Assembly: GCA_030151245.1 (NCBI GenBank)
Contig: JASLEF010000121.1
Location: forward strand, 1-7,493
Length of the DNA: 7,493 nt
Reading direction: 5' to 3'
From: Ignatzschineria sp.
GTDB taxonomy: Bacteria; Pseudomonadota; Gammaproteobacteria; Cardiobacteriales; Wohlfahrtiimonadaceae
Shown here: positions 1 to 6,704 of the stretch, in pieces
Layout: the number at the start of each line of letters is the position of its first letter
Position numbering within the stretch: position 1 is the stretch's first letter
Program-made: the position numbers and the translations under genes
Notes under the pieces: model-generated
The model's database searches: none
Told to the model about the DNA's origin: nothing
What the model saw: only the letters and a program-made list of their open reading frames with translations

Positions 1-8
1 TACTGCTG

Positions 9-3000
9 TTATTCCTCAACAAAATCCAAGGCATCTTTCAAGCTCACAGATACTAAGCGTGAAACGCCCGGCTCTGCCATCGTCACGCCAATGAGAGAAT
101 CGGAGATCGTCATCGTCGCTTTGTTATGTGTGATGAAAATAAATTGTACCTTCTCACTCATCTCATCAATCAGCTCCCCTAAACGGCGAACGTTTGCTTC
201 ATCGAGTGGTGCATCCACCTCATCTAGCATACAGAATGGCGCTGGGTTGAGGTTGAAGATACCAAAGACAAGCGCCATCGCCGTTAGTGCTTTCTCGCCA
301 CCGGAAAGCAGATGAATTGTGCCGGGCTTTTTCCCAGGGGGATGGGCGATAATATTAATACCGCTCGTAAGAGCATCATCATCCGTGAGCTTTAAGTAGG
401 CTTTTCCCCCCCCAAATAAACGTGGGAATAGACGAGAAAAGTCATCATTGACGGCATTAAAAGTCTCCATGAAACGTGTGCGAGTTTCATCGTCAATCTC
501 CTTGATCGCTTTTTCCAACATTCTTAGAGCTTCTTCAAGGTCATCATTTTCAGTATCTAAATACTCTTTCCGCTCACGAAGCTCTTCTGCTTCCGTAATA
601 GCCACTAAGTTGACGGCACCAATTTTTTGAATGGCTTCTCGCTTCTCTTCAAGCTCTGCTTCTAAGATGGGGATCGCTTTATTTCCATGATTCTCAAGCG
701 CTTCCTGAATCTCTTCCTGACTAATTTCAACTAAGAGCGCCTCCCATTTTTCAAGGAACATGCTCCGTTTAGTCTTTAACTCCGCTTCTTTAATAGAGAA
801 TTGATTTAACTTATCTTTCTGCCCACCTAATCGGGCTTCATGCTCAGCTTTCTCTGTCTCTAACAGACGAATACTCTCTTTTGCCGCCTCAAACTCTGTG
901 CGTATTTCGATTAAACCTGATTCGAACTGTATTAAATTTTCTTCTGCAATAAGCTTTGCTTCTTCCGCTTCTTGAATCTGCTCGGTATAATTAGTCTTAT
1001 CTTGCTGACTCTCCATCCGTTGACGCAAAATTGTCAATTCCGATTCCGCGCGAAGCTTACGTTCCCTGACTTGTACTAAAGAACGTTCGATAGCATCTTG
1101 ATGACGTTTCTTCTCAAGATGTAGTGTTCGCTGGTGATCAAGACTCTTTTTATCAGCATCATAAGCCGTTTTTAACGCCTCATAACGCTCTTCTATTGCC
1201 TCATAACGTTCAGTTTCAGCAATCAGCGCCATCTCTTTTGTCTCAATTTCTGTTTTTAATTCAGACAATAATGTGGCAGTGATAGTCTCCTCTTTTGTTA
1301 ATTCAGCTAATCTACTTTCAATACGATATTGCTCTTTCTCATGATGGGACTTTGCCTGCATTAAAAGGCTTAATTTCTTCTCTAACTCAAATTGTTCCCG
1401 AGAGAGTTTCTGTACATTCTTCTGAGAGGTCTCAATCGTTAATCGCAAGTTTTTTAAAGCTTCATCTTTTTCATAGAGTGCTTCATCTAATATCTCTAAA
1501 CGCGCATCAATCTGCTCAATTTCTAAAAGCGCATTTTCAAGAGAGCGCTGTCTTGCAAGAATCCCAAAGTTCGCATCTTCTGTACTATAAATCGCCCAAT
1601 CTGGGCCAAATAACAACCCTGACTTTGTCACAATGACTTCATGTAATACTAAGGTTTCCCGAAGTGCGATAAACGCCGGCTGCTTCTCAATCGCTAAGGG
1701 ATCAATGCCGGCATCATCATAAATATAAATATGAGACAACAAAGAACCAAGTGCTAAATCACTGTCAATGTAGAACCCCAACTGTTGTTCATTAAACTCA
1801 AACGATTGCTGTCCTAAGATATAACTTTTACCAGCCCGTTTTTCGGTATCCATCAAAAGCTGTTGACGCAAAATACTATCGACCGCACCATTCCAACCTT
1901 CAGTGACCTTTAAGTGTTCAAAGAGCGGTGACTTTCCAGCTTTCTCTTCCGAAACAACCATCTTCTCAAGCATACTTACCTCTCCGGCAAGTTGATTTCG
2001 TGAAGCGGAGAGCTTACGTTGCTCAGTTTCTAAGGCTTGCAACTCACGCTTGAAGGTTAAATGCGCCTCTTCCTTCGTCTGTATCTCCTGATTTAAAGAC
2101 TCTATTTCACTGCTTTTAATAATCAAAGTCTCTTCAAGTAACATTGTTTCACTATCTTCTTCCGGTGTGAAACTGGACTCTTTTGTTGTTGCCATCAAAC
2201 GCGCACGCTCTTCTGCATTTGTAGCGAATTTTTCTTCTTGAAATTGCAAACTATGACGATGAAGTTCTAACTTTTGCTCAATGGTTTTAAGGGTATCGCG
2301 AATTTGTGTGTAATCATTTTGAACCGTTTCAAGAGTTGTCTTCAACGTTGACAGCTTCTCTTCACTTTGCCAAATTAAATCTGCCTCTGACTCAATCACA
2401 AAGGCGGCTTCCTCAAAGCTTTCTTCTAATGTGGCAAGTTCAGTACTACTTGTTTTAAATTCTTCCTCTAGACGCAGGCCATTTTCCTGCCATTCAGCTT
2501 GTGATTCTAAATCTCGTTTCTCGAGTGCTTTAATACGAACAAGTTCATGTTGAAGATGATCTACCGCTTGCTTGTAAGGATAGAGCTCTTGATTTTTTTG
2601 CCCTACAACTTTCTCTAAAGCTTCAAATGCCTTCTTTTGATCAAACAGAGTTGTGGTAACTTGATTAAGATTTTCCACCATTGCCTGAAACGATGCATGC
2701 TCTGATTCGTGACTATTTAAGAGCCGTTCCATTTCATTCTCAACGCTAGATTTTTGCTGATGAAGCTCTGCATAGCAAAGCGTTCTCTCCTCTCGTTTTA
2801 AAAGTTGATAGCGACGTGCTGTAGCTGCCTGCCGCTCTAATCTTGCTAACTGTTTTCCAAGTTCTAAGCGAATATCCGTTAAGCGCTCAAGATTTGTTCG
2901 CGTATGTTCCATACGCAGCTCTGTTTCATGCCGACGCTCTTTATATTTAGAAATATTCGCCGCTTCTTCAAAAAACGCGCGGAGGTCTTCAGGTTTTGAT

Positions 3001-3461
3001 TCCACGATTCGAGAGATCATACCTTGCTCAATAATCGCATATGAACGCGGTCCTAAACCGGTACCTAGAAAAATATCGGTAATATCCCGGCGACGGCAAC
3101 GCGCACCATTCAAAAAATAGAGACTTTTACCATCTCGATCTAAAGTTCGGCGAACGCTAATTTCTTGGTACTCTGCCCACTTCCCGCCTAATCGTCCCTC
3201 ATCGTTATCAAAAATTAGTTCGATAGATGCCATTCCCGCAGGTTTTCGTCGTTCTGATCCATTAAAGATCACATCCGACATCGATTCTCCTCGAAGTTGC
3301 TTCGCAGAAGATTCTCCCATTACCCAACGCACTGCATCGATAATATTTGATTTTCCACAACCATTAGGACCAACAATACCATTGAGCTTTCCTGTGAGCA
3401 CAAAGGTCGTTTGATCCACAAACGATTTAAAACCAGAGAGTTTAACCTTACTTAATCGCAT
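9..3461 (-). CDS. smc: Chromosome segregation protein SMC (complete)
   Basis: This is the ATPase subunit of the bacterial condensin, a cytoplasmic homodimer that normally works with ScpA and ScpB to compact and segregate newly replicated chromosomes. The protein has 1150 residues, a normal length. The N-terminal head carries the SMC opening MRLSKVKLSGFKSFVD and a Walker A loop GPNGCGKSN (about 31-39). Long charged heptad-rich coiled coils run from about 165 to 505 and from about 650 to 1000, around a globular hinge (about 510-645). The C-terminal head has the ABC signature LSGGEK (1052-1057) and Walker B with catalytic glutamate, CMLDEVDAPLD (1077-1087; D1080, E1081). All catalytic motifs are intact. 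The start is fixed by the conserved N terminus; the Shine-Dalgarno (AAGAAG-like, 3465-3471) is weak. The gene is divergent from the cystine transporter gene. It ends 9 bp from the window edge, so downstream partners (zipA and ligA in many gammaproteobacteria) cannot be seen. Confidence 0.98.
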   Translation of the reverse strand: MRLSKVKLSGFKSFVDQTTFVLTGKLNGIVGPNGCGKSNIIDAVRWVMGESSAKQLRGESMSDVIFNGSERRKPAGMASIELIFDNDEGRLGGKWAEYQEISVRRTLDRDGKSLYFLNGARCRRRDITDIFLGTGLGPRSYAIIEQGMISRIVESKPEDLRAFFEEAANISKYKERRHETELRMEHTRTNLERLTDIRLELGKQLARLERQAATARRYQLLKREERTLCYAELHQQKSSVENEMERLLNSHESEHASFQAMVENLNQVTTTLFDQKKAFEALEKVVGQKNQELYPYKQAVDHLQHELVRIKALEKRDLESQAEWQENGLRLEEEFKTSSTELATLEESFEEAAFVIESEADLIWQSEEKLSTLKTTLETVQNDYTQIRDTLKTIEQKLELHRHSLQFQEEKFATNAEERARLMATTKESSFTPEEDSETMLLEETLIIKSSEIESLNQEIQTKEEAHLTFKRELQALETEQRKLSASRNQLAGEVSMLEKMVVSEEKAGKSPLFEHLKVTEGWNGAVDSILRQQLLMDTEKRAGKSYILGQQSFEFNEQQLGFYIDSDLALGSLLSHIYIYDDAGIDPLAIEKQPAFIALRETLVLHEVIVTKSGLLFGPDWAIYSTEDANFGILARQRSLENALLEIEQIDARLEILDEALYEKDEALKNLRLTIETSQKNVQKLSREQFELEKKLSLLMQAKSHHEKEQYRIESRLAELTKEETITATLLSELKTEIETKEMALIAETERYEAIEERYEALKTAYDADKKSLDHQRTLHLEKKRHQDAIERSLVQVRERKLRAESELTILRQRMESQQDKTNYTEQIQEAEEAKLIAEENLIQFESGLIEIRTEFEAAKESIRLLETEKAEHEARLGGQKDKLNQFSIKEAELKTKRSMFLEKWEALLVEISQEEIQEALENHGNKAIPILEAELEEKREAIQKIGAVNLVAITEAEELRERKEYLDTENDDLEEALRMLEKAIKEIDDETRTRFMETFNAVNDDFSRLFPRLFGGGKAYLKLTDDDALTSGINIIAHPPGKKPGTIHLLSGGEKALTAMALVFGIFNLNPAPFCMLDEVDAPLDEANVRRLGELIDEMSEKVQFIFITHNKATMTISDSLIGVTMAEPGVSRLVSVSLKDALDFVEE

Positions 3462-3489
3462 AAATTCTTCTTTTCACTTTGATTTTTTT

Positions 3490-3517
3490 ATTATTGGATA
3501 GGCTAATGAGCTAGCAA
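3490..3517 (-). promoter_or_regulatory. Candidate sigma-70 promoter of smc
   Basis: Read on the minus strand, TTGCTA (3512-3517, 4 of 6 to the -35 consensus) is followed after 16 bp by AATAAT (3490-3495, 5 of 6 to the -10 consensus). This would start transcription near 3483 and give a leader of about 22 nt. The region is AT-rich, so other -10-like hexamers exist, for example TAAAAT at about 3560-3565 on the minus strand. The assignment is tentative. Confidence 0.3.
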
Positions 3518-3522
3518 AACTT

Positions 3523-3556
3523 AATCCATAAAAAAGTACGCTTTCAATCATGGATT
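3523..3556. repeat. Inverted repeat AATCCAT / ATGGATT upstream of smc
   Basis: AATCCAT (3523-3529) is perfectly inverted as ATGGATT (3550-3556) across a 20-bp spacer. The pair lies just upstream of the candidate smc promoter. Half-site spacing of about 27 bp would put the two sites on roughly the same face of the helix, as for a dimeric regulator, but a 7-bp match in AT-rich DNA may be chance. Confidence 0.35.
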
Positions 3557-3773
3557 GCAATTTTACCAAATAAACTGGTTAAAAATTAATATAAACCCAT
3601 CAAAAAGCAACGCTATAAAATACCACAGATTAGACATTATGTAGTGGTAATGATTAGTCGATAATAAAGATTTACCAAGCTATTTTTCCCAATTCAAAGA
3701 GACTTACTGCTCTTAATTCAATCATTAGAGAAATCTTAAAAATTTTTTCAGGAGCTGTGGATTTTTATCATAC

Positions 3774-3798
3774 TTAACATATATACTATGAATGTTAA
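3774..3798. repeat. Inverted repeat TTAACAT / ATGTTAA
   Basis: TTAACAT (3774-3780) and ATGTTAA (3792-3798) are perfect 7-bp inverted arms around an 11-bp centre. The 25-bp dyad has the size of an operator for a dimeric helix-turn-helix regulator. It lies about 75 bp upstream of the candidate transporter promoter. No specific regulator is recognised. Confidence 0.35.
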
Positions 3799-3810
3799 AA
3801 TCTCTATCCG

Positions 3811-3836
3811 ATAAAACCTCACCCTGAGCGTTTTAT
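3811..3836. repeat. Hairpin ATAAAACCTC / GAG-C-GTTTTAT upstream of the transporter gene
   Basis: ATAAAAC (3811-3817) pairs with GTTTTAT (3830-3836). The stem continues inward as CTC (3818-3820) with GAG (3826-3828) past a single unpaired C3829, leaving loop ACCCT. That makes 10 bp in all. No T-run follows on either strand, so it is not a typical intrinsic terminator. It lies directly upstream of the candidate transporter promoter and may be an operator. Confidence 0.45.
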
Positions 3837-3847
3837 TAGTCACCTGA

Positions 3848-3875
3848 TTTACGCTAGACTTTAGAGTTATATAGA
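3848..3875 (+). promoter_or_regulatory. Weak candidate promoter of the cystine transporter gene
   Basis: TTTACG (3848-3853, 4 of 6) and TATAGA (3870-3875, 4 of 6) are separated by 16 bp and would start transcription near 3882, giving a leader of about 70 nt. The match is poor, as expected for an activator-dependent promoter. In enterics tcyP is activated by CysB, but I cannot identify a CysB site here. Confidence 0.25.
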
Positions 3876-3929
3876 TCAAGTGCCACATAGAGATTACTTG
3901 AAACCGTTCAAGACCATTGAACGCTTTTT
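3876..3929 (+). promoter_or_regulatory. Attenuator-like leader with mutually exclusive hairpins
   Basis: Four short segments can pair in alternative ways. Segment 1, TCAAGT (3876-3881), pairs with segment 2, ACTTGA (3896-3901). Segment 2, as CTTGAA (3897-3902), pairs with segment 3, TTCAAG (3907-3912). Segment 3, as CGTTCAA (3905-3911), pairs with segment 4, TTGAACG (3917-3923), around loop GACCA. The 3:4 hairpin is followed by C and TTTTT (3924-3929), which is terminator-like, and ends 14 nt before the Shine-Dalgarno. The pairings are seen directly; the regulatory role is inference. If transcription starts near 3882, segment 1 is not transcribed and only 2:3 versus 3:4 remain. Confidence 0.4.
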
Positions 3930-3950
3930 ATCACAACAAGGAGCAGAGAG

Positions 3951-5384
3951 ATGCCGGATACCATCACGAACTCAAGCAACGCCCTCTTCAGCGGCGCTTT
4001 CTTTGAGAACTTTTTAGCAATTTCACGATATGAAACAATCTTATCATTGGTCGTGCTGGGCATTGCCTTCTTTGTGATCTACCAACTTCAAAAACGTAAA
4101 ATAAGTTTCTTTATTCGAATGCTAGCAGGGCTTATTTTAGGAGCGATGATTGGACTTGGCTTCCAAGCTTTAGAAGGATTCCCAGATGTTGCAACAGTTT
4201 CTTTAAAAGAGACGAGCACCTGGTATGGTTTATTTGGCCGTACTTTTATTGCTTTCATTCGCATGCTAGTGATCCCCCTTGTCTTTGTCTCCATCGTTAA
4301 AGTCATTCTTGACTTTGGTGGCGATAAACAGCTTTCAAAAGTAACGCGCCGAGGTATCTTTTGGTTATTATTCACAACAGGGATTGCGGCGATTCTCGGC
4401 ATGATTCTAGCGTCAATAATGGGGCTAGGAAAAAGTGATGAAATCATTCAAACTAACGCTACAATCCGCGAATATACAACACTTGTAGATACCTTTGTGA
4501 ATTTAGTTCCCAATAATATTATTAGTGCCATGAACAATAATAATATTATTGGTCTGGTGATCTTCTCTGCTTTAGTGGGGATTGCCGCTAATCGTATGCA
4601 AGCTAAAACCCCTGAAGCGATGAATATCTTTAGACAATTTATCGAAGCCCTTCATAAAATTGTCATGAGTATTACCATGACTATCATCAAATATATGCCT
4701 TATGCCGTGATCGCACTCTTAGCGGGCACTATTATTTCCAATGGAATTCCAGCAGTGAAAAAGGTTTCAAGCTTTGTTCTTGCGATCTATATTGCGTCGA
4801 TCATTATGGTGATGATTCATCTCATGATTATTGCTGCTCACGGCTTATCGCCAATGATGTTCCTTAAAAAATCACGAGATACTCTTGTCATGGCATTTTC
4901 AAGCCGCTCCTCTGTCGGCACATTACCTTTAACGATCTCAACGTTAACAGAAAGAATGGGCGTTTCAGGGGGAACTGCAAACTTAATTCCTTCTCTAGGG
5001 ACGACAATGGGCATGAATGGATGTGCAGGCTTTTTCCCGGCACTATTAGTGATGATGGTCGCGAATATGGTGGGGATCGAGATGAATCTTCAGTTTTATA
5101 TCATGCTATTAATTGTTATCGTTATTGGTTCTATCGGCATTGCCGGCGTCCCTGGAACGGCAACCATTGCTGCCACAATTGCACTATCTGGAATGGGTAT
5201 GGGCGAATATTTCCCACTGATTGGCATGGTATTAGCTATCGATCCCGTGATCGATATGGCTCGCACAATGACTAATATTTCTGGCGCAATGACATCTGCC
5301 GTAGCAACTGATAAAGAGTTAGGTTTACTAGATCAAGACAAATTCCAAGATCCCCATGCGCAACTAGATGATAAAACCGCGTAA
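3951..5384 (+). CDS. tcyP: TcyP-like L-cystine:cation symporter (DAACS/SDF family)
   Basis: This inner-membrane secondary carrier most likely imports L-cystine, feeding cysteine supply. The 477-residue length and hydrophobic pattern fit the glutamate-transporter fold. The first helices are at about 29-46 and 52-72; SSRSSVGTLP (317-326) is the HP1 serine-rich tip; GMNGCAG (354-360) matches the broken TM7 of cystine carriers; GIAGVPGTAT (about 396-405) is HP2. In TM8, DMARTMTN (435-442) keeps the D..RT..N ligand-binding pattern. The tail LGLLDQD also resembles TcyP as I remember it, which favours cystine over glutamate or dicarboxylates. The substrate remains an inference. The start has an AAGGAG Shine-Dalgarno (3938-3943) 7 nt upstream. 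The gene stands alone, divergent from smc, ends in tandem stops (TAA then TAG) and has its own terminator. A possible attenuator precedes it. Confidence 0.9.
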   Translation: MPDTITNSSNALFSGAFFENFLAISRYETILSLVVLGIAFFVIYQLQKRKISFFIRMLAGLILGAMIGLGFQALEGFPDVATVSLKETSTWYGLFGRTFIAFIRMLVIPLVFVSIVKVILDFGGDKQLSKVTRRGIFWLLFTTGIAAILGMILASIMGLGKSDEIIQTNATIREYTTLVDTFVNLVPNNIISAMNNNNIIGLVIFSALVGIAANRMQAKTPEAMNIFRQFIEALHKIVMSITMTIIKYMPYAVIALLAGTIISNGIPAVKKVSSFVLAIYIASIIMVMIHLMIIAAHGLSPMMFLKKSRDTLVMAFSSRSSVGTLPLTISTLTERMGVSGGTANLIPSLGTTMGMNGCAGFFPALLVMMVANMVGIEMNLQFYIMLLIVIVIGSIGIAGVPGTATIAATIALSGMGMGEYFPLIGMVLAIDPVIDMARTMTNISGAMTSAVATDKELGLLDQDKFQDPHAQLDDKTA

Positions 5385-5461
5385 TAGGGCTGAATAACCA
5401 CTCAAAGCATTTCAATAATCAGCTCAAGCAGTTGACACGGCATCAAATAGCCTCAATAATC

Positions 5462-5500
5462 GGCAATAAAGGAGCGTTAATCCTCCTTTGTTGCCTTTTT
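5462..5500 (+). terminator. Rho-independent terminator after the cystine transporter gene
   Basis: GGCAA-T-AAAGGAG (5462-5474) pairs with CTCCTTT-G-TTGCC (5483-5495) to form a 13-bp stem with one T·G wobble and an 8-nt loop (5475-5482). TTTTT (5496-5500) follows at once. It begins 77 bp after the transporter stop codon and isolates that gene from the next one. Confidence 0.93.
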
Positions 5501-5526
5501 AATAAGTTTTAGAATGACTTTTTTGC

Positions 5527-5553
5527 TTGATAAGTTAAGCCGTTAATTATCAA
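5527..5553 (+). promoter_or_regulatory. Hairpin abutting the ribosome-binding site of the two-helix membrane protein gene
   Basis: TTGATAA (5527-5533) pairs with TTATCAA (5547-5553). The stem continues inward as TTAA (5535-5538) with TTAA (5543-5546) past one bulged G5534, leaving loop GCCG. This 11-bp AT-rich hairpin ends one base before the Shine-Dalgarno TAAGGA (5555-5560). It could be an operator at the DNA level or an RNA structure affecting ribosome access. The outer half-sites resemble FNR/CRP halves but are too far apart for those regulators. Confidence 0.5.
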
Positions 5554-5554
5554 A

Positions 5555-5560
5555 TAAGGA
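5555..5560 (+). promoter_or_regulatory. Ribosome-binding site that decides the start at 5567
   Basis: TAAGGA is followed 6 nt later by ATG at 5567. An in-frame TTG at 5561 would directly touch this site with no spacer, so it is not a credible start. Confidence 0.75.
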
Positions 5561-5566
5561 TTGGAA

Positions 5567-6301
5567 ATGCGTCGTCAAAAAAAAGATAAAAATGAACAAC
5601 AAGAATTTAGTTGGGTTTTTGTCATTACCATTAGTTTTATCTTTATGACGTGGATGATTGCGATCTATCTGACCCTCCAAAGTCCTAATAATGAGAGCAT
5701 CTTCTTTGACGCAGTCGTCGCCCTCTTCACGGGGGTTGCCTTTACTGGCGTGATCTACTCCCTTCATTTACAACGAGAGGATCTTCAGCTTAATCGAGAA
5801 GAGCTCAAAATAAATCGTGAAGAGATTGCACATAATCGAGCAGAAATTAAGGAACAGAAAGAAGCCCTACAGAGGCAACTCTTCGATCAGCATTTTCAAT
5901 TTATGTTGATCACTTTTTCTAAGAAGGTCGACCTGTTTTCTGAAGCGTATCTAACCTCGGAATATCTTGAAGATCTCCATATTATGACATTAACTGAAAA
6001 GATCGTCCTACCTGAAGCTGAATTTATTGCTAAATTTACGCCTGATCGTCTCAATGCGATTAAAAGTTTAAACGATATTTTAAATTATTATGATCAACAC
6101 TATCAGTTTTCTGATAAAACACACTCAGCATCTCTCTATATGATCACTCTTGAGATTACCGCCCAGCTCTCATCTCTCATTCGCATCATCAATAAGCTCG
6201 ATCTAGAGCATGAACATTTCACCTACCTGCAACCTACATTAAAAAAAGCAATGCAAAACCTCTTAACGCTGACACAAAAATATCAGCTAGTCCCCTTTTA
6301 A
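5567..6301 (+). CDS. Uncharacterised two-helix membrane protein with heptad-repeat coiled coil
   Basis: I do not recognise a named family. The 244-residue product has a basic N terminus (MRRQKKDK), a first membrane helix (about 15-37), a short loop, a second helix (about 46-67), then a regular coiled coil (about 68-103) of heptads such as LQREDLQ, LNREELK and INREEIA. The remainder (about 104-244) is predominantly helical in character and has no visible catalytic motif. By the positive-inside rule both ends should be cytoplasmic. Two helices followed by such R-E-E-L heptads and a helical domain recall membrane proteins annotated as putative phage abortive infection proteins; this is only an architectural likeness. 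The gene seems monocistronic, behind a terminator and a hairpin. A weak -10 (TAGAAT, 5510-5515) lacks a good -35. Codon use does not look foreign. The coding call is firm; the function is unknown. Confidence 0.85.
   Translation: MRRQKKDKNEQQEFSWVFVITISFIFMTWMIAIYLTLQSPNNESIFFDAVVALFTGVAFTGVIYSLHLQREDLQLNREELKINREEIAHNRAEIKEQKEALQRQLFDQHFQFMLITFSKKVDLFSEAYLTSEYLEDLHIMTLTEKIVLPEAEFIAKFTPDRLNAIKSLNDILNYYDQHYQFSDKTHSASLYMITLEITAQLSSLIRIINKLDLEHEHFTYLQPTLKKAMQNLLTLTQKYQLVPF
5771..5854 (+). repeat. In-frame 21-bp tandem repeat encoding coiled-coil heptads
   Basis: Units with similar sequence begin at 5771, 5792, 5813 and 5834, exactly 21 bp apart. Their cores are CAACGAGAGGAT, AATCGAGAAGAG, AATCGTGAAGAG and AATCGAGCAGAA. 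Each unit encodes one heptad of the coiled coil. The DNA-level similarity suggests growth by duplication of one heptad; copy number could vary between strains. Confidence 0.65.
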
Positions 6302-6465
6302 AGCAAAAGCCCTATTGACCCAGAAAGACGCTTGATATCATCATTTACTCTCTTATAAAGAGCCTATTGACTGCAAAACTCAGAGAATCTCACAACATTA
6401 GCCCAATAACCTCATTATAAAAAACTTATCACTCTGAAGTTAAGGGCTTAAGTGCGCCAATCAGA

Positions 6466-6493
6466 TCAGGCTCTAAATAAAAATAGAACCTGA
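6466..6493. repeat. Imperfect hairpin TCAGG-TCTA / TAGA-CCTGA
   Basis: TCAGG (6466-6470) pairs with CCTGA (6489-6493), and TCTA (6472-6475) with TAGA (6484-6487). A C·A mismatch lies between the two stem parts, and the loop is the 8-nt A-rich 6476-6483. No T-run follows. It may be the base of a structured RNA or chance. Confidence 0.35.
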
Positions 6494-6552
6494 GTCTCGG
6501 TTATCGATTCTGATCCTGATAAATACCAGACACTGATCAAAACCAACTTTAG

Positions 6553-6600
6553 TGATAGGCTGTTGAGGAAGGCAGATCTCTGAGTAGACTCCCCCTATCA
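6553..6600. repeat. Inverted repeat TGATAGG / CCTATCA enclosing 34 bp
   Basis: TGATAGG (6553-6559) is exactly inverted as CCTATCA (6594-6600). The enclosed 34 bp contains smaller complementary pieces such as GAG-TAGA-CTC (about 6582-6591), so a branched structure is possible. No terminator-like T-run is attached. Confidence 0.35.
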
Positions 6601-6674
6601 AATAGCGTTATTATCAAACTACTTTATGTAAGCATACATGCTCTCGTAACTATTTCGAGGATTTCTAATCTAAC

Positions 6675-6704
6675 AAAACCGATGATCCCTATCATTAAGG
6701 TTTT
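6675..6704 (-). terminator. Imperfect hairpin, possible terminator of the lipoprotein gene
   Basis: AAAACC (6675-6680) pairs with GGTTTT (6699-6704). After an asymmetric internal loop (G6681 against TAA 6696-6698), ATGAT (6682-6686) pairs with ATCAT (6691-6695) around loop CCCT. Read on the minus strand it lies 85 bp past the lipoprotein stop and ends in GGTTTTGTTA, so it could end that transcript. The mirror-like arms would also allow weak action on the plus strand. The T-run lies within the stem, so efficiency is doubtful. Confidence 0.35.

Larger units (their letters stand above)
3462..3950. other. Divergent intergenic region between smc and the cystine transporter gene
   Basis: This 489-bp AT-rich stretch separates two divergent genes and should hold both promoters. 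Short frames in all directions are broken by stops and lack convincing Shine-Dalgarno sequences, so I call no gene. It contains several inverted repeats, listed separately, and a run of alternately pairing segments at its right end. It is long for a simple divergent promoter region, so a regulatory site or an unrecognised small RNA is possible. I recognise no RNA family or riboswitch. Confidence 0.6.

Noticed and set aside
91..1636. Plus-strand open frames of 60-113 codons opposite smc
   Set aside because: They lie antisense to a full-length SMC with intact motifs, have low-complexity serine- or leucine-rich products and no ribosome-binding sites; they are shadows.
3788..3824. Short frames ATG 3788 (8 codons) and ATG 3792 (11 codons) as leader peptides for an attenuator
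   Set aside because: Neither has a Shine-Dalgarno, neither contains cysteine, and both end well before the pairing segments.
3866..3879. FNR/CRP-like site GTTAT-N4-ATCAA
   Set aside because: Only one half matches the FNR half-site and it overlaps the candidate -10; not enough to call a site.
3880..4018. GTG-initiated frame running from 3880 into the transporter gene
   Set aside because: No ribosome-binding site, out of frame with the transporter gene, and no recognisable product.
4088..5275. Alternative frames inside the cystine transporter gene
   Set aside because: The transporter frame carries every family motif across its length; the overlapping frames have no recognisable product.
5561..5563. 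TTG as the start of the two-helix membrane protein gene
   Set aside because: It touches the Shine-Dalgarno with no spacer, while ATG 5567 has ideal spacing.
6311..6371. Direct repeat CCTATTGAC at 6311-6319 and 6363-6371
   Set aside because: One 9-bp repeat in a 487-bp region is readily expected by chance; no flanking inverted ends or transposase suggest an element.
6561..6570. TGTTGAGGAA, the inverse of TTCCTCAACA at 12-21
   Set aside because: A single 10-bp match to the 3' end of smc coding sequence, with no extension on either side; judged coincidental.
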